From Gammaproteobacteria bacterium HGW-Gammaproteobacteria-15 (GTDB lineage Bacteria; Pseudomonadota; Gammaproteobacteria; Enterobacterales; Alteromonadaceae), in assembly GCA_002840125.1 (NCBI GenBank), contig PGZF01000003.1, positions 62,001 through 126,000 of the forward strand: a stretch of DNA of 64,000 nucleotides, in the 5' to 3' direction. Numbering within the stretch: position 1 is the first letter of the stretch; each line of letters begins with the position of its first letter. Both the position numbers and the translations under genes were made by a program. The notes under the pieces are model-generated. The model worked only from the letters and a program-made list of their open reading frames with translations, had not been told where the DNA came from and did not search any database. This document shows, piece by piece, positions 25,191-34,770 of the stretch.

Positions 25191-26123
25191 TTATAAAGGC
25201 CCGGTATTTTGCTGCGTTGCAATAAAGGGCCTTACCTTCTGCCATACCTCTGCAGGGGGTAAAAAGGTTTTGCTGCCCACCACACAAAACAGGCCAGGGC
25301 ATTTGTTGCTGAAACTGCGCGCGACATCCCACTGCTCGTAGGGGTGTGACTCATGCACCAGCAACCGCTGCGGCAGTTCGGCCGTACCGGCAGTAACATG
25401 GTATTTATCCAGTAACCCCAGCTTGTGGGCGCACAGGTAGTACAACGAGTATTCAGTCCATTTCAGCATTAAAAACCGGTGCAGCAGCCAGTTTTTCGGG
25501 TGTTTAGGTAAATGTAACTGGCATAGCCAGTCTACCCAGCTCTGTTTTGCTGAGGTTGGTGTGAGTTGTTGCATCAGGCTTTTAACAATATCAGTAGCTA
25601 AAATAGCCGGTGTTACTGTCATGCCCAGTTGCGGATCGCCAATATTGGCATTCATTTTTAAGATACGGGCAGACGCTTTCCACCATTTGGGGTGCTGGGC
25701 GCGTTGCTCGTACTGTAACAAGGCTTTGCCATCGACAATAAGCTTTTCTGCAGTTAGTGGTTTAAGGCAGATAGCATCGGCATCAAAGGTTAAATAAAAT
25801 TTAGCCTGCATTTTTGCGGCTATCGCCAGTTTAACGATTTGCTGCTTACGCCAGCCGCGCATTTTGGGGTACTTTGCCAGCTCCGGCACCAGGGTATCTT
25901 CAGATATCACCTGAATACCCAGCGACTGCCAGCGGGCAAAAGCCGAACTGACTTGTTCCACTTCAGCGGCAGGCACCACCACATAGAATTCGCTGAACAA
26001 CCCCGGTTCAGCAAAACGTTGCAGTGAGCTAAATAAAATATGCGCCCGGTTTAAATCGTCTACACCGTAGCTGCCGGTTACTTTAAGCGGCAGCACCGCA
26101 CCTATTGTCATAGCAGTTTTCAT
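25191..26123 (-). CDS. DUF6492 family, glycosyltransferase-like protein
   Basis: A 310-residue protein with a GT-A-like layout: an N-terminal parallel-strand region, then a T-F-D-A-D-A-I-C-L-K-P-L segment whose D-x-D could bind a metal and nucleotide sugar. It matches the DUF6492 group of sugar-transfer proteins found in surface polysaccharide loci. I start it at the ATG at 26123, and an in-frame TTG three bases before is less likely. The 195 bases between its start and the RND operon hold nothing I can name. Probably involved in surface glycan assembly. Confidence 0.72.
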   Translation of the reverse strand: MKTAMTIGAVLPLKVTGSYGVDDLNRAHILFSSLQRFAEPGLFSEFYVVVPAAEVEQVSSAFARWQSLGIQVISEDTLVPELAKYPKMRGWRKQQIVKLAIAAKMQAKFYLTFDADAICLKPLTAEKLIVDGKALLQYEQRAQHPKWWKASARILKMNANIGDPQLGMTVTPAILATDIVKSLMQQLTPTSAKQSWVDWLCQLHLPKHPKNWLLHRFLMLKWTEYSLYYLCAHKLGLLDKYHVTAGTAELPQRLLVHESHPYEQWDVARSFSNKCPGLFCVVGSKTFLPPAEVWQKVRPFIATQQNTGPL

Positions 26124-26321
26124 CAATCACCAACATGGTTGTATTTTAAGCATAGAGTCTTTGACGTTTATAACGTAGCGTTAATACATTGTTTTTCAAC
26201 AAGTAGAAGACTTGTTTTAGCGCCTTCAGTTCAGCTGTAGCAACGCTTTTTTTATCTTAGCCAGAAAAACCAGAATATTAACCTAATGCAACATATGTTG
26301 GCAGCGATTTCTGCCGCTTTA

Positions 26322-29300
26322 TTAGTGGTTAAGCGGTGAAAAACGGTGCAAACGTGGTTTTAGCCACTGCACGACCTCATCTACACAGCTGTATACCACT
26401 GGGATCACCAGCAGGCTTAGAAAGGTAGAGGTGATAAGGCCACCAATAACGACAATTGCCATTGGGGCGCGAAAGCTCGGATCGCCGCCCATACCTAAGG
26501 CGATCGGCATCATGCCAGCGCCCATGGCAATGGTTGTCATCACTATTGGCCGGGCCCGTTTGCGGCAGGCGTCAATAACGGCGTCCCAACGGTTTAGCAG
26601 GTGATCGCGCCGGGCAATGATGATGTAATCAATCAGCAGAATAGAGTTTTTGGTGGCGATACCCATTAACATAATTAAGCCAATCATGGCCGGCAGCGAC
26701 AGCGCGGCATTGGTTAAAAACAGCGCCAGAAAGGCACCCGGCACCGAGAGAATCAGCGCGGTAAGGATGGTTAGCGGCTGCACCACATCTTTTAGCAACA
26801 ACACCAGCACCATATAAATACAGATCACGCCGGTTAACATGGCCACAGCGAAACCGCTGGCGAGTTCGCCCATCATTTCCGCATCACCCTGTGTAGTCTG
26901 GGATACGCCCGGTGGCAGAGCTTGCACGCTTGGCAGCGCCAATACGGCTTGCTCCACCACACCCAGCGGCAGGTTGTTTAGCTCTACCTCGAAGTTAATA
27001 TTACGCATCCGGTCAAAACGGGCAATTTCAGCCGGGCCACTGCCTATTTCCAGCCGGGCGACGTTTTCCAGTGCTACCGGGCCGCGGGCACCGGGTATGG
27101 GTAAGCGTTTAAAGGTGTCAAAGTCTTCACGGGCGATATCGTTCAGGCGCACTACCACCGGCACCTGGCGTTCACTCAGATTCAGTTTGGGCAAGTCCTG
27201 ATCATAGTCGCCGGCTGTGGCAACCCGCAGCGTATCGGCAATGGCCGAGGAGGTAACACCAAGGTCTGCTGCGCGGGCAAAATCAGGGGTAACAATCAGC
27301 TCCGGCCGCACCAGGCTGGCCGTTGAGGTAACGGCACCAATGCCCGGGATAGCGCGCAGTTCGCGCTCTACCTGTAGCGCATGTTGCTGTAAAATACGGC
27401 TATCCTCGCCGGCCAGCACCAGCGTATAGTTTTCGCTTCCGCCCATACCTACTTTAACCCTGGCACCCGGCAGCACCCTTATAGCTTCGCGCAATTGCTG
27501 TTCAATTTGTTGTTTATGTAATCCAGCCCGCTGATTGCGATGGGTAATGCTAAGGGTCAGTACCGCAGAGCGTACACTGGCTGCTGAGCTACCTCCGTCA
27601 TCTGATGCACCGGAACTACCACTGCCAATAGCGGTGTAAACTTGTTTTACATGTTCATTTTGCTGCAGTATCTGGCGCGCCTGTTCAGCCAGGGCGATAG
27701 TGTCCTGCAACTTAGTACCAGGCTGCAGTGTAAGCCTAACCTGGGTTTGCTGATTGTCATCTGCCGGCATAAAGTCACCGGGCAGCACCATGGCCAGCAT
27801 AATGCCGCCAGCGAAAAATACTGACGCAGCAGCCAGGGTTGTTCCTTTGTGCTGCAAACACCAGGTTACCAGCTTAAGGTAGTGGCGGATCCAGCCAGAT
27901 TCTGCTTTAACCTGCTGCTTATTTTGCAGCTTAGGCGAGCGCAGCAGGTATGCAGCCATCATTGGCGTAAGCATACGCGCTACCAGCAGGGAAAATAGCA
28001 CCGCTATGGCGGCAGTCCAGCCAAACTGCACGAAGAACTTGCCTATTACGCCGCTCATAAAGGCGGTGGGTAAAAATACTGCTATCAGTGTAAAGGTAGT
28101 GGCAACCACTGCCAGACCAATTTCATCGGCGGCTTCCATTGCCGTCTGATACGGCGTTTTGCCCATTAACAAATGACGTTCTATGTTTTCAATTTCAACG
28201 ATAGCATCGTCAACCAACACCCCAATCACTAAAGATAACGATAGTAAGGTGACAGTATTGAGCGAAAAGCCCATCATATGGATCACCATAAAGGTGGGGA
28301 TGATCGACAGTGGCAGTGCCAGCGCAGAAATAAAGGTGGCGCGCCAATCGCGTAAGAACAGAAATACCACTAATACCGCCAGTAAGGCGCCTTCATACAA
28401 TAGCTGCATGGAACCGGCATAATTCTCCGCTACCGGGTCAATCAGGTTAAAGACTTCTGTTACGCTGATGTCCGGCCGCTGTGTTTGCAGCTGTTGCAGC
28501 GCCGCACGTACCCCTTCTGCTACTTCAATTTCGCCGTAACCGATGGCGCGGGTGATCTCAAAACCGACCACAGCGGCACCGTTAAGAAAGGCTGCAGAAC
28601 GTTGCTCTGCCACGGTGTCAGATACTGTGGCTATTTGATCCAGCCGCAACCGGCGGCCATCAGTTAAAGTGAGTTCCATAGCGGCGAATTCTTCAGCCGA
28701 CTGCACGGTAGCAATGGTTCTTACTGATTGTTCCATCCCGCCAAAATGGGCGCGGCCACCGGCGGCTTCCTGCTGCACCAGCCGTAACTGGCGTGAAATA
28801 TCGGCGGCAGTGGTATTGAATGCCAGCAGGGCGGCAAAATCCAGATCCACGCGTATTTCACGGTTAACGCCACCCACCCGGCTAACAGCACCCACCCCTC
28901 TGACCGCCAGCAGGGCCTTGCTGATATCGTTATCAACAAACCAGGATAAGGCTTCGTTATCCATCTGTGCTGAGCTGACGCTATAAGTCAGAATAGGTGA
29001 GCCGGACAATTCTTCCTTTTTTATTACCGGATCGCGCAAATCAGACGGCAAATCGGCCCGAATGCGTGATACCGCATCACGCACATCATCAACGGCTTCC
29101 TGTATCGAACGCTCCAGCCGGAACTCAACCGAAATACTGGCTTCACCATCGGTCAGGTTGCTGTAAATATGTTTAACACCCTGCACTGTGGCCAGCGCGC
29201 TTTCTATTTTGCGTACGACATCGGTTTCAAGTTGCGACGGAGAAGCCCCCGGTAACGCCACTGTTACGGTAACAGTGGGTAAATCCAGATCAGGTAAATC

Positions 29301-29411
29301 CTGAATTTTCATGGCGCGAAAACTAATAATTCCGGCAAAGGTCAGCAGAATAAACAGCAAAATAGCCGGCGTAGGGTTACGTATGGCCCAGGTAGAGATA
29401 TTTAAATTCAT
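26322..29411 (-). CDS. RND efflux permease (HAE1 family)
   Basis: A full-length 1029-residue RND transporter of the inner membrane. It has the N-terminal helix followed by L-P-G-A-S-P-x-Q-L-E-T-D-V, and the fourth-helix G-V-L-V-D-D-A-I-V-E-I-E-N segment with the paired aspartates of proton relay. A second central loop and a C-terminal half of similar design follow. The D-D pair indicates drug or hydrophobe export by proton antiport, not heavy-metal export. It lies 13 bases downstream of its adaptor gene in one leftward operon. A divergent two-component system likely controls expression. Confidence 0.95.
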   Translation of the reverse strand: MNLNISTWAIRNPTPAILLFILLTFAGIISFRAMKIQDLPDLDLPTVTVTVALPGASPSQLETDVVRKIESALATVQGVKHIYSNLTDGEASISVEFRLERSIQEAVDDVRDAVSRIRADLPSDLRDPVIKKEELSGSPILTYSVSSAQMDNEALSWFVDNDISKALLAVRGVGAVSRVGGVNREIRVDLDFAALLAFNTTAADISRQLRLVQQEAAGGRAHFGGMEQSVRTIATVQSAEEFAAMELTLTDGRRLRLDQIATVSDTVAEQRSAAFLNGAAVVGFEITRAIGYGEIEVAEGVRAALQQLQTQRPDISVTEVFNLIDPVAENYAGSMQLLYEGALLAVLVVFLFLRDWRATFISALALPLSIIPTFMVIHMMGFSLNTVTLLSLSLVIGVLVDDAIVEIENIERHLLMGKTPYQTAMEAADEIGLAVVATTFTLIAVFLPTAFMSGVIGKFFVQFGWTAAIAVLFSLLVARMLTPMMAAYLLRSPKLQNKQQVKAESGWIRHYLKLVTWCLQHKGTTLAAASVFFAGGIMLAMVLPGDFMPADDNQQTQVRLTLQPGTKLQDTIALAEQARQILQQNEHVKQVYTAIGSGSSGASDDGGSSAASVRSAVLTLSITHRNQRAGLHKQQIEQQLREAIRVLPGARVKVGMGGSENYTLVLAGEDSRILQQHALQVERELRAIPGIGAVTSTASLVRPELIVTPDFARAADLGVTSSAIADTLRVATAGDYDQDLPKLNLSERQVPVVVRLNDIAREDFDTFKRLPIPGARGPVALENVARLEIGSGPAEIARFDRMRNINFEVELNNLPLGVVEQAVLALPSVQALPPGVSQTTQGDAEMMGELASGFAVAMLTGVICIYMVLVLLLKDVVQPLTILTALILSVPGAFLALFLTNAALSLPAMIGLIMLMGIATKNSILLIDYIIIARRDHLLNRWDAVIDACRKRARPIVMTTIAMGAGMMPIALGMGGDPSFRAPMAIVVIGGLITSTFLSLLVIPVVYSCVDEVVQWLKPRLHRFSPLNH

Positions 29412-29424
29412 TTTAATACTCCGG

Positions 29425-30594
29425 CTACATCGCTTCGTCTGATGAAGCGGTTACAGCCGCTGTTGTCGAGCTGGGTTTTACAGATTGGTGTGTGGCAGGC
29501 AGGAGGGGGACAACCTGCACCAAATCACCATCGCCAAGAAAGGCACCGCCTGTGGCAACTACCTGATCGGCCGGGGTAATGCCGCTGGTAATTTCCACCA
29601 AATCAGCACTGCGCCGCCCGGTGCTGACTTTGGTTTGCCTGACACGGCCATCCGGGCTTACTTGCAGCACATAGCTAAAACCATCCCGCAGTTGCACGGC
29701 ACTTTGCGGCAGTGTTAGTACCTCAGCGGCACCCAGAGCAAACTGGCCGCGGGCAAAGCTACCAGCCCGGATGGTGGTATCGACAGGCAGGTCAACATAG
29801 ACCAACGCGTTGCGGGTTTGGGTATCTACTACCGGTGCTATCATACGTAGCGAACCTGTGATGGTGTTACCGCCGACCGGCGTAACCTGTACCATTTGCC
29901 CCGGTTGCAGTTTTGCCAGATCTTGTGCTGACACCTCAGCCCGCCACTCCAGCCGGCTACCACGGATCAGGCGAAACAGCTCCTGGCCTACCGGCAACAC
30001 CGCGCCGACAGTGGCGGTTCTGGCAGAAATTATGCCGTTGTCAGGTGCCAGCACCTGAGTTTGTTTCAGGCGTAGTTGCTGGGTGTCCAGCTGAGCTTGT
30101 GCCGATTTAAGCCGGGCCAGAGCAGTTTTTTCTGTGGTGCGGTATTGCTGAATTTGTTGTGCTGACAGCGCGCCGCTGCCTTGCAATTCAATAGCACGCT
30201 TTACGTTGTCGGCAGCTTCTGCCAGTACCGCTTCGGCTTCTGCTACGGCAGCCAGGCTTTGTGCCAGTTCTGCCTTAACGGTATCTGCGGCGAAGGTCGC
30301 CAACAACTGGCCACGCTGTACGGTATCGCCAACATTCACATTGACTTGTGCCAGCCTTAAACCGTCGGTTTCATTACCGATAATGGCTTCCTGCCAGGCA
30401 CTGATACTGCCATTGGCCGATATTGTTAGCGGTAATGCCATAAGCTGTGGTGTAGCCAGGTTAACTGTCAGCGTGGGTTTAGCGACTGCAATGCCAGGGC
30501 TGTTTGCTGGTGTGCCAGCGACAATAACTAACGCCGCTGTAATAGCCACCACAAACACCGTGGCAATAAACACAACCTGGTGTGACCTTTTCAT
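29425..30594 (-). CDS. RND efflux periplasmic adaptor
   Basis: A 389-residue membrane fusion protein. An N-terminal membrane or signal helix (V-V-F-I-A-T-V-F-V-V-A-I-T-A-A-L) is followed by a lipoyl-like domain (V-N-V-G-D-T-V-Q-R-G-Q-L-L-A). A coiled-coil hairpin with many A, E and Q residues, the L-A-P-D-N-G-I-I second lipoyl half and a beta-barrel follow. AAGGAAG precedes the ATG. It is the first gene of the leftward pump operon. The intergenic region to the divergent mipA gene holds the promoters but no repeat I could pin down. Confidence 0.93.
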   Translation of the reverse strand: MKRSHQVVFIATVFVVAITAALVIVAGTPANSPGIAVAKPTLTVNLATPQLMALPLTISANGSISAWQEAIIGNETDGLRLAQVNVNVGDTVQRGQLLATFAADTVKAELAQSLAAVAEAEAVLAEAADNVKRAIELQGSGALSAQQIQQYRTTEKTALARLKSAQAQLDTQQLRLKQTQVLAPDNGIISARTATVGAVLPVGQELFRLIRGSRLEWRAEVSAQDLAKLQPGQMVQVTPVGGNTITGSLRMIAPVVDTQTRNALVYVDLPVDTTIRAGSFARGQFALGAAEVLTLPQSAVQLRDGFSYVLQVSPDGRVRQTKVSTGRRSADLVEITSGITPADQVVATGGAFLGDGDLVQVVPLLPATHQSVKPSSTTAAVTASSDEAM

Positions 30595-30776
30595 GTTCTG
30601 CTTCCTTATTCTAGCGGGTATAGCAGCTACTGTCCGGCAAGTTGCCTTTCAGCAAACTTACTGGCGCAAAAACAGCAAAAAAAAGCTTTGGTAAGTTTTA
30701 GGTAAGTCAGGCGGTGGATGATGGGGGCTCTGTTACATACAACGCCACCTACACATCACCTGAAAGGAAGTTATCT

Positions 30777-31598
30777 ATGCGTTTATTGATCTCCACTGAG
30801 CCTCATTCCAAAGCGGTATTAGCCCGCACTATAGCGGTTTCGTTTATGCTGCTTGGCGCAGCTTTACCTTTGGCCGTTGCTGCACAGCAGCAGGATGACG
30901 GCTCGTCCTCATCATCTTGGGGGCTGGGGTTAGCAGTCGTCAGCAGCCAGAAGGCCTATACTGATATTGACCGTAAAACCAGGGTGTTACCGATACTGAG
31001 CTATGAAAACCGCTATATCCGGCTGGCCGGGCCGGAGTTGGCAGTTAAGTTGCCGGGTTATCAGTTTAGTGAGTCGAGTAAAATTAATTTCAGTATTCTC
31101 GGTAAATACGACTTTACTGACTATAAACAAAGCGATGCGCCAATCCTTAATGGTATGGAAGATCGCGACGGTGGTTTCTGGGCGGGCTTTAAAGCAGAAT
31201 GGCAAAATAGCCTGGTTGATATCAGCGCCGAATATGTTACTGAGGTGTCTGGCGACAGCGAAGGTAGCGCCTTTAATGTTGGTTTAGAGAGAACCTGGCA
31301 TTTTAAACAACATTTTATGTTTACCCCGCGTGTGGTAGTGAGCTTACTGGATAAAAAGTATGTTGATTACTACTATGGCGTGCGCGCCAATGAAGTGACG
31401 GCTGGCCGGGCTTATTATCAGGGTGAATCTGCGGTAAATATTGAGGTTGGCGCCCGTGGAGGCTATATGTTTAAACAAAAGCATTTGGTGTTTGTTGATG
31501 TTAGCGTTACCAGCCTGGCGTCGGAAATAAAAGACAGCCCTCTGGTAGACAGTTCAACAGAAAACCGGGTGATGCTCGGTTATATGTACCGTTTCTGA
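30777..31598 (+). CDS. MipA/OmpV-family outer-membrane protein
   Basis: About 273 residues with a signal peptide (hydrophobic stretch ending A-V-A-A-Q). A small beta-barrel of the MipA/OmpV group follows, with alternating aromatic and polar strands and a final Y-M-Y-R-F aromatic terminus. The ATG at 30777 has a GAAAGGAAG ribosome binding site, and the frame open upstream to 30714 is not needed. Its stop overlaps the response regulator start by one base, so MipA and the two-component genes form one operon. MipA-like proteins are often induced by envelope stress or antimicrobials (family knowledge). Confidence 0.87.
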   Translation: MRLLISTEPHSKAVLARTIAVSFMLLGAALPLAVAAQQQDDGSSSSSWGLGLAVVSSQKAYTDIDRKTRVLPILSYENRYIRLAGPELAVKLPGYQFSESSKINFSILGKYDFTDYKQSDAPILNGMEDRDGGFWAGFKAEWQNSLVDISAEYVTEVSGDSEGSAFNVGLERTWHFKQHFMFTPRVVVSLLDKKYVDYYYGVRANEVTAGRAYYQGESAVNIEVGARGGYMFKQKHLVFVDVSVTSLASEIKDSPLVDSSTENRVMLGYMYRF

Positions 31599-32284
31599 TG
31601 AACCGCATCCTGTTGCTTGAAGATCACGAGCGCTTAGCCCGGCTGATAGGCGAAGGGCTGGCGCCTGCTGGTATTGTCGCCGATGTATTTAGCCGCATTG
31701 ACCATGCCTGGGTTGCTTTGCAGCAGGTGCCTTATCAGGCACTGGTGATTGACCGGGGCGTACCAGACGGTGATGGGCTATCGCTGTTACGGCGTTTACG
31801 TGAGGCCGGCAACACCATTCCCTGCCTGGTACTGACTGCGCGCACCGCACTAAATGATCGGGTGGAAGGGCTCGATGCCGGCGCCGAAGATTATCTGGCC
31901 AAACCCTTTGCCATGGAAGAAATGGTAGCACGGGTGCGGGCACTGTTGCGCCGGCCGGCTGAAGTGCGCTCACTGGAACCCCAATGTGGCGATTTAACTT
32001 TGCGCCCGGCTGACAGCCTTATCTGCTGCGGTGATAAAAGCGAGATACTGGCGCAGGCCGAGCTGCAAATTATGCTGTTACTGGTACGCAGATGTAATGA
32101 ATCAGTGCGTCATAGTGCGCTTGAAGCCGCCGGTTGGGGCTTTAGTGAGGCAGTTACGCCCAACGCACTGGATGTGGTGCTGCACCGGCTGCGGCGCAAA
32201 CTACAGGCCATTGGTTCGCAGCAGCGGATAGTAAATATAAGAGGTATAGGCTATGCGCTTCGTAACGATGCGTCATTTCAATAG
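31598..32284 (+). CDS. OmpR-family response regulator
   Basis: A 228-residue DNA-binding response regulator. The receiver has acidic residues E8/D9, phospho-acceptor D52 in V-I-D-R-G-V-P-D-G and the lysine of A-K-P-F. The C-terminal winged helix has the A-L-D-V-V-L-H-R-L-R-R-K-L recognition block and the R-G-I-G-Y wing motif. Its start shares a base with the mipA stop, and its 3' end overlaps the kinase gene by 32 bases. It most likely activates mipA and the divergent RND pump in response to the kinase signal. Confidence 0.94.
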   Translation: MNRILLLEDHERLARLIGEGLAPAGIVADVFSRIDHAWVALQQVPYQALVIDRGVPDGDGLSLLRRLREAGNTIPCLVLTARTALNDRVEGLDAGAEDYLAKPFAMEEMVARVRALLRRPAEVRSLEPQCGDLTLRPADSLICCGDKSEILAQAELQIMLLLVRRCNESVRHSALEAAGWGFSEAVTPNALDVVLHRLRRKLQAIGSQQRIVNIRGIGYALRNDASFQ

Positions 32285-33635
32285 TTTGCGACTGCAAATA
32301 TTACTGTCGTATCTGGCCGGGATGATTCTGAGCGTAACGTTGTTGGTGCTGGCTGCGGTTTGGGTGCTGCAGGATAATACGCTTGCCAGAATGGACCTGG
32401 CTGACGCAGCGGCAGGAATAGCTGATGATATCAGATACGACGACAATGGTACGCCGATTGGCTTTGCTGCGAAGGTAGAGGACGTAACATGGTTGTTTGA
32501 AAGTGTCCCGCGTGAAACGGCGTACCGGATACTGGACGAAGCCGGTAACGTGGTATTGCACTCAGGTACCGGCAACTCTGTCTGGCCAGAGGGCAACGCG
32601 TCACTCAGACCGGTGCGTGGCCTGTTTGATTTTGAACATGATGGGCTTACTATGCATGGGGCAACGGAGCCAATAATGCACAATGGTAAAATCTGGTACT
32701 TGCAGCTTACCGCCAGCACAAGGTTTATGGAGCTTATGCATCGCCATATTGCCCTGCCGCTGGTGGGAGCGGGTGTGGCGCTGTTTAGCGTGGTGCTGTT
32801 GCTTGCTTTCGGTTTGTGTGCTTACATCACTTTGCGCTATACCCTAAAGCCACTAAAAGAAATATCTCAGTCTGCGTCCACTATCTCTCCTTATTCTCTG
32901 GATATTCGTTTGCCGGTTAAAGGGGTACCAACTGAACTTACCCCTCTGGTAAACAGCTTTAATCAGGCACTGGAGCGGCTGGAACAAGGTTATCGTCTAC
33001 AGCAGGAGTTTCTGGCCACCGCCGCGCATGAATTAAAAACCCCGCTGGCGTTAATTCGCGCCCAGCTTGAATTGATGCCAGAAACAGAACCGCGCAACTG
33101 GTTGCTGCATGATGTCAGCTATATGTCACGTCAGGTACAGCAATTGTTATTGCTGGCAGAAGCCAGTGAACGGCAGAACTACAAGTTTATTCCGGTCAAG
33201 ATGCCGCAATTGGTGGCAGAGGCAGTAGCTTATTTGCAACGGATGGCCGATGCCGCACAGGTTAAGTTGAATTTGGAGCTGCATGCCTTTGACATTATGT
33301 TACAGGCAGATAAGGGCGCTTTATTTACGCTGCTAAAAAACTTGTTGGAAAATGCCATACAGCATGCGCCTCCAGGCAGCGCTGTGTCGGTAGACGTGTT
33401 CTCTGACAATATTACCGTGCGTGACCATGGCCCGGGTATTGACGACGCGCAATTACCCAAGTTGTTTGACCGCTTCTGGCGCGGCGCGCACAAACGCGAT
33501 ACCGGAGCCGGGCTGGGCCTGACCATTTGCCGCGAAATAGCCCTGGCGCATGGCTGGGTGTTATCAGCACACAGAATGCAGCCGGGTTTAATGTTCCGGT
33601 TGCAACTGCGTGCTGATGGTGAAGTAAGTGCTTAA
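32253..33635 (+). CDS. sensor histidine kinase
   Basis: A 460-residue inner-membrane kinase. A first helix lies near residues 16-38 and a periplasmic sensor of about 125 residues follows. A second helix lies at about 168-192, followed by HAMP. HisKA has the phospho-acceptor His in A-A-H-E-L-K-T-P-L-A-L, and HATPase has N-L-L-E-N-A-I-Q-H, D-H-G-P-G-I-D-D and G-A-G-L-G-L-T. It overlaps the response regulator by 32 bases. The start at 32253 has AGAGG upstream, and an ATG at 32268 would also preserve the first helix. The signal is unknown. Envelope or drug stress is suggested by the linked pump and MipA. Confidence 0.93.
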   Translation: MRFVTMRHFNSLRLQILLSYLAGMILSVTLLVLAAVWVLQDNTLARMDLADAAAGIADDIRYDDNGTPIGFAAKVEDVTWLFESVPRETAYRILDEAGNVVLHSGTGNSVWPEGNASLRPVRGLFDFEHDGLTMHGATEPIMHNGKIWYLQLTASTRFMELMHRHIALPLVGAGVALFSVVLLLAFGLCAYITLRYTLKPLKEISQSASTISPYSLDIRLPVKGVPTELTPLVNSFNQALERLEQGYRLQQEFLATAAHELKTPLALIRAQLELMPETEPRNWLLHDVSYMSRQVQQLLLLAEASERQNYKFIPVKMPQLVAEAVAYLQRMADAAQVKLNLELHAFDIMLQADKGALFTLLKNLLENAIQHAPPGSAVSVDVFSDNITVRDHGPGIDDAQLPKLFDRFWRGAHKRDTGAGLGLTICREIALAHGWVLSAHRMQPGLMFRLQLRADGEVSA

Positions 33636-33869
33636 AACCTGTAGTTATCTACATTTCCTCTGTATTACTGTCGGCCAAAAATGGATATGGAGCGATTCTC
33701 TCACATCGGCATCACCCTGCAGTTTTGGGATAAATCCATTGGCTATTTGCTGTACGAGGCAATATAGTCTAAACATCGTAGTTGGCTGGGTTAGCATTTT
33801 TACTGTGTTACAATTTGCGTATTCAGCAAAGTAGCACTGCAGGTGAGGATGACCTGATGATGGTAGGAT

Positions 33870-34763
33870 ATGTTTAGTTCGTTAAATACACTGCACATTG
33901 CAGCAGTCTCTAGGCTGTTTGCTTCTTCAGTTCTTCAGGAGCTCGCGGTTAAAGGCCGTTCCGGGCAATTTTCTCGTTTAGCAAAAGAATCATCTTTAGC
34001 TGATTTTTTGGATAAATCAGCTTCTGTTCGAGATGTTTATGAATCTGCTTTCAAAATTCTAAAAAACGCGAAGTTCAGGAATGAATATTCCTACAAGGCC
34101 GCGATAACGCAGAAGGTTTTGCTTGGTGTACACAATTTAAATTCGGCTGCGATGCTCACAGAATTTCGGGTAGGAAAATGCAAAGCAGATGTTGCGATTC
34201 TGAACGGTACATCGACTGTATACGAAATCAAATCGGAACGTGATTCACTGGTTAGATTAACGTCTCAGGTTGATGAATACCGTAATTTCTTCGCAAGAGT
34301 AAACGTGGTTGTCGGACAAAATCATCTGGATGCTGTACAGAACTTGTTGCCAGAGGATGTTGGCATAATGGTACTGAATCAGCGATTTAAGATGTCGACA
34401 ATCAGAGAAGCTGAAGATAATGTAGAAAGAATCGATCCTTTGGTTGTTTTTGAATCAATCAGGATTAAGGAATCTGTAAAGATTCTTCAATTACTTGGCA
34501 TCGACGTTCCTGATGTACCAAACACTCAGATGTATGGCGCTTTAAAGAGTGTTTTTTCAACTTTGGGTTCCAGAGATGTACATAACAGCATGATTACGGT
34601 TTTGAAGAGTACGCGGAGTTTGAAACCATTGTCAGATTTGATAGCAAAAACGCCCAGTGCGTTACATACTGCTATTTTGACAGCGCCAATTCGCCGGATG
34701 GATCACGCAAGGTTGGTTAATGCGATTGATACGCCGATAACTGAAGCACTTAAATGGACTTAA
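33870..34763 (+). CDS. sce7726-family protein with PD-(D/E)XK nuclease-like core
   Basis: A 297-residue protein matching the sce7726 family name. Residues 95-150 show a PD-(D/E)XK-type arrangement: E98, D107 in K-A-D-V-A-I-L, E119-x-K121 in Y-E-I-K, and Q133 in the following helix, so a DNA or RNA nuclease is plausible. The rest is helical. It is the first of three same-strand genes with 7- and 2-base gaps. The operon is AT-richer than its flanks and has a different codon style, suggesting horizontal gain. The 234 bases before it hold only a promoter-like AT-rich stretch. A GTAGGA site precedes the ATG. No function is published that I know of. Confidence 0.82.
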   Translation: MFSSLNTLHIAAVSRLFASSVLQELAVKGRSGQFSRLAKESSLADFLDKSASVRDVYESAFKILKNAKFRNEYSYKAAITQKVLLGVHNLNSAAMLTEFRVGKCKADVAILNGTSTVYEIKSERDSLVRLTSQVDEYRNFFARVNVVVGQNHLDAVQNLLPEDVGIMVLNQRFKMSTIREAEDNVERIDPLVVFESIRIKESVKILQLLGIDVPDVPNTQMYGALKSVFSTLGSRDVHNSMITVLKSTRSLKPLSDLIAKTPSALHTAILTAPIRRMDHARLVNAIDTPITEALKWT

Positions 34764-34770
34764 CGTATCA

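Noticed and set aside
33681..33767. 28-codon frame upstream of the sce7726 gene
   Set aside because: Too short, no ribosome binding site, and unlike any known leader peptide. More likely chance or an old fragment.
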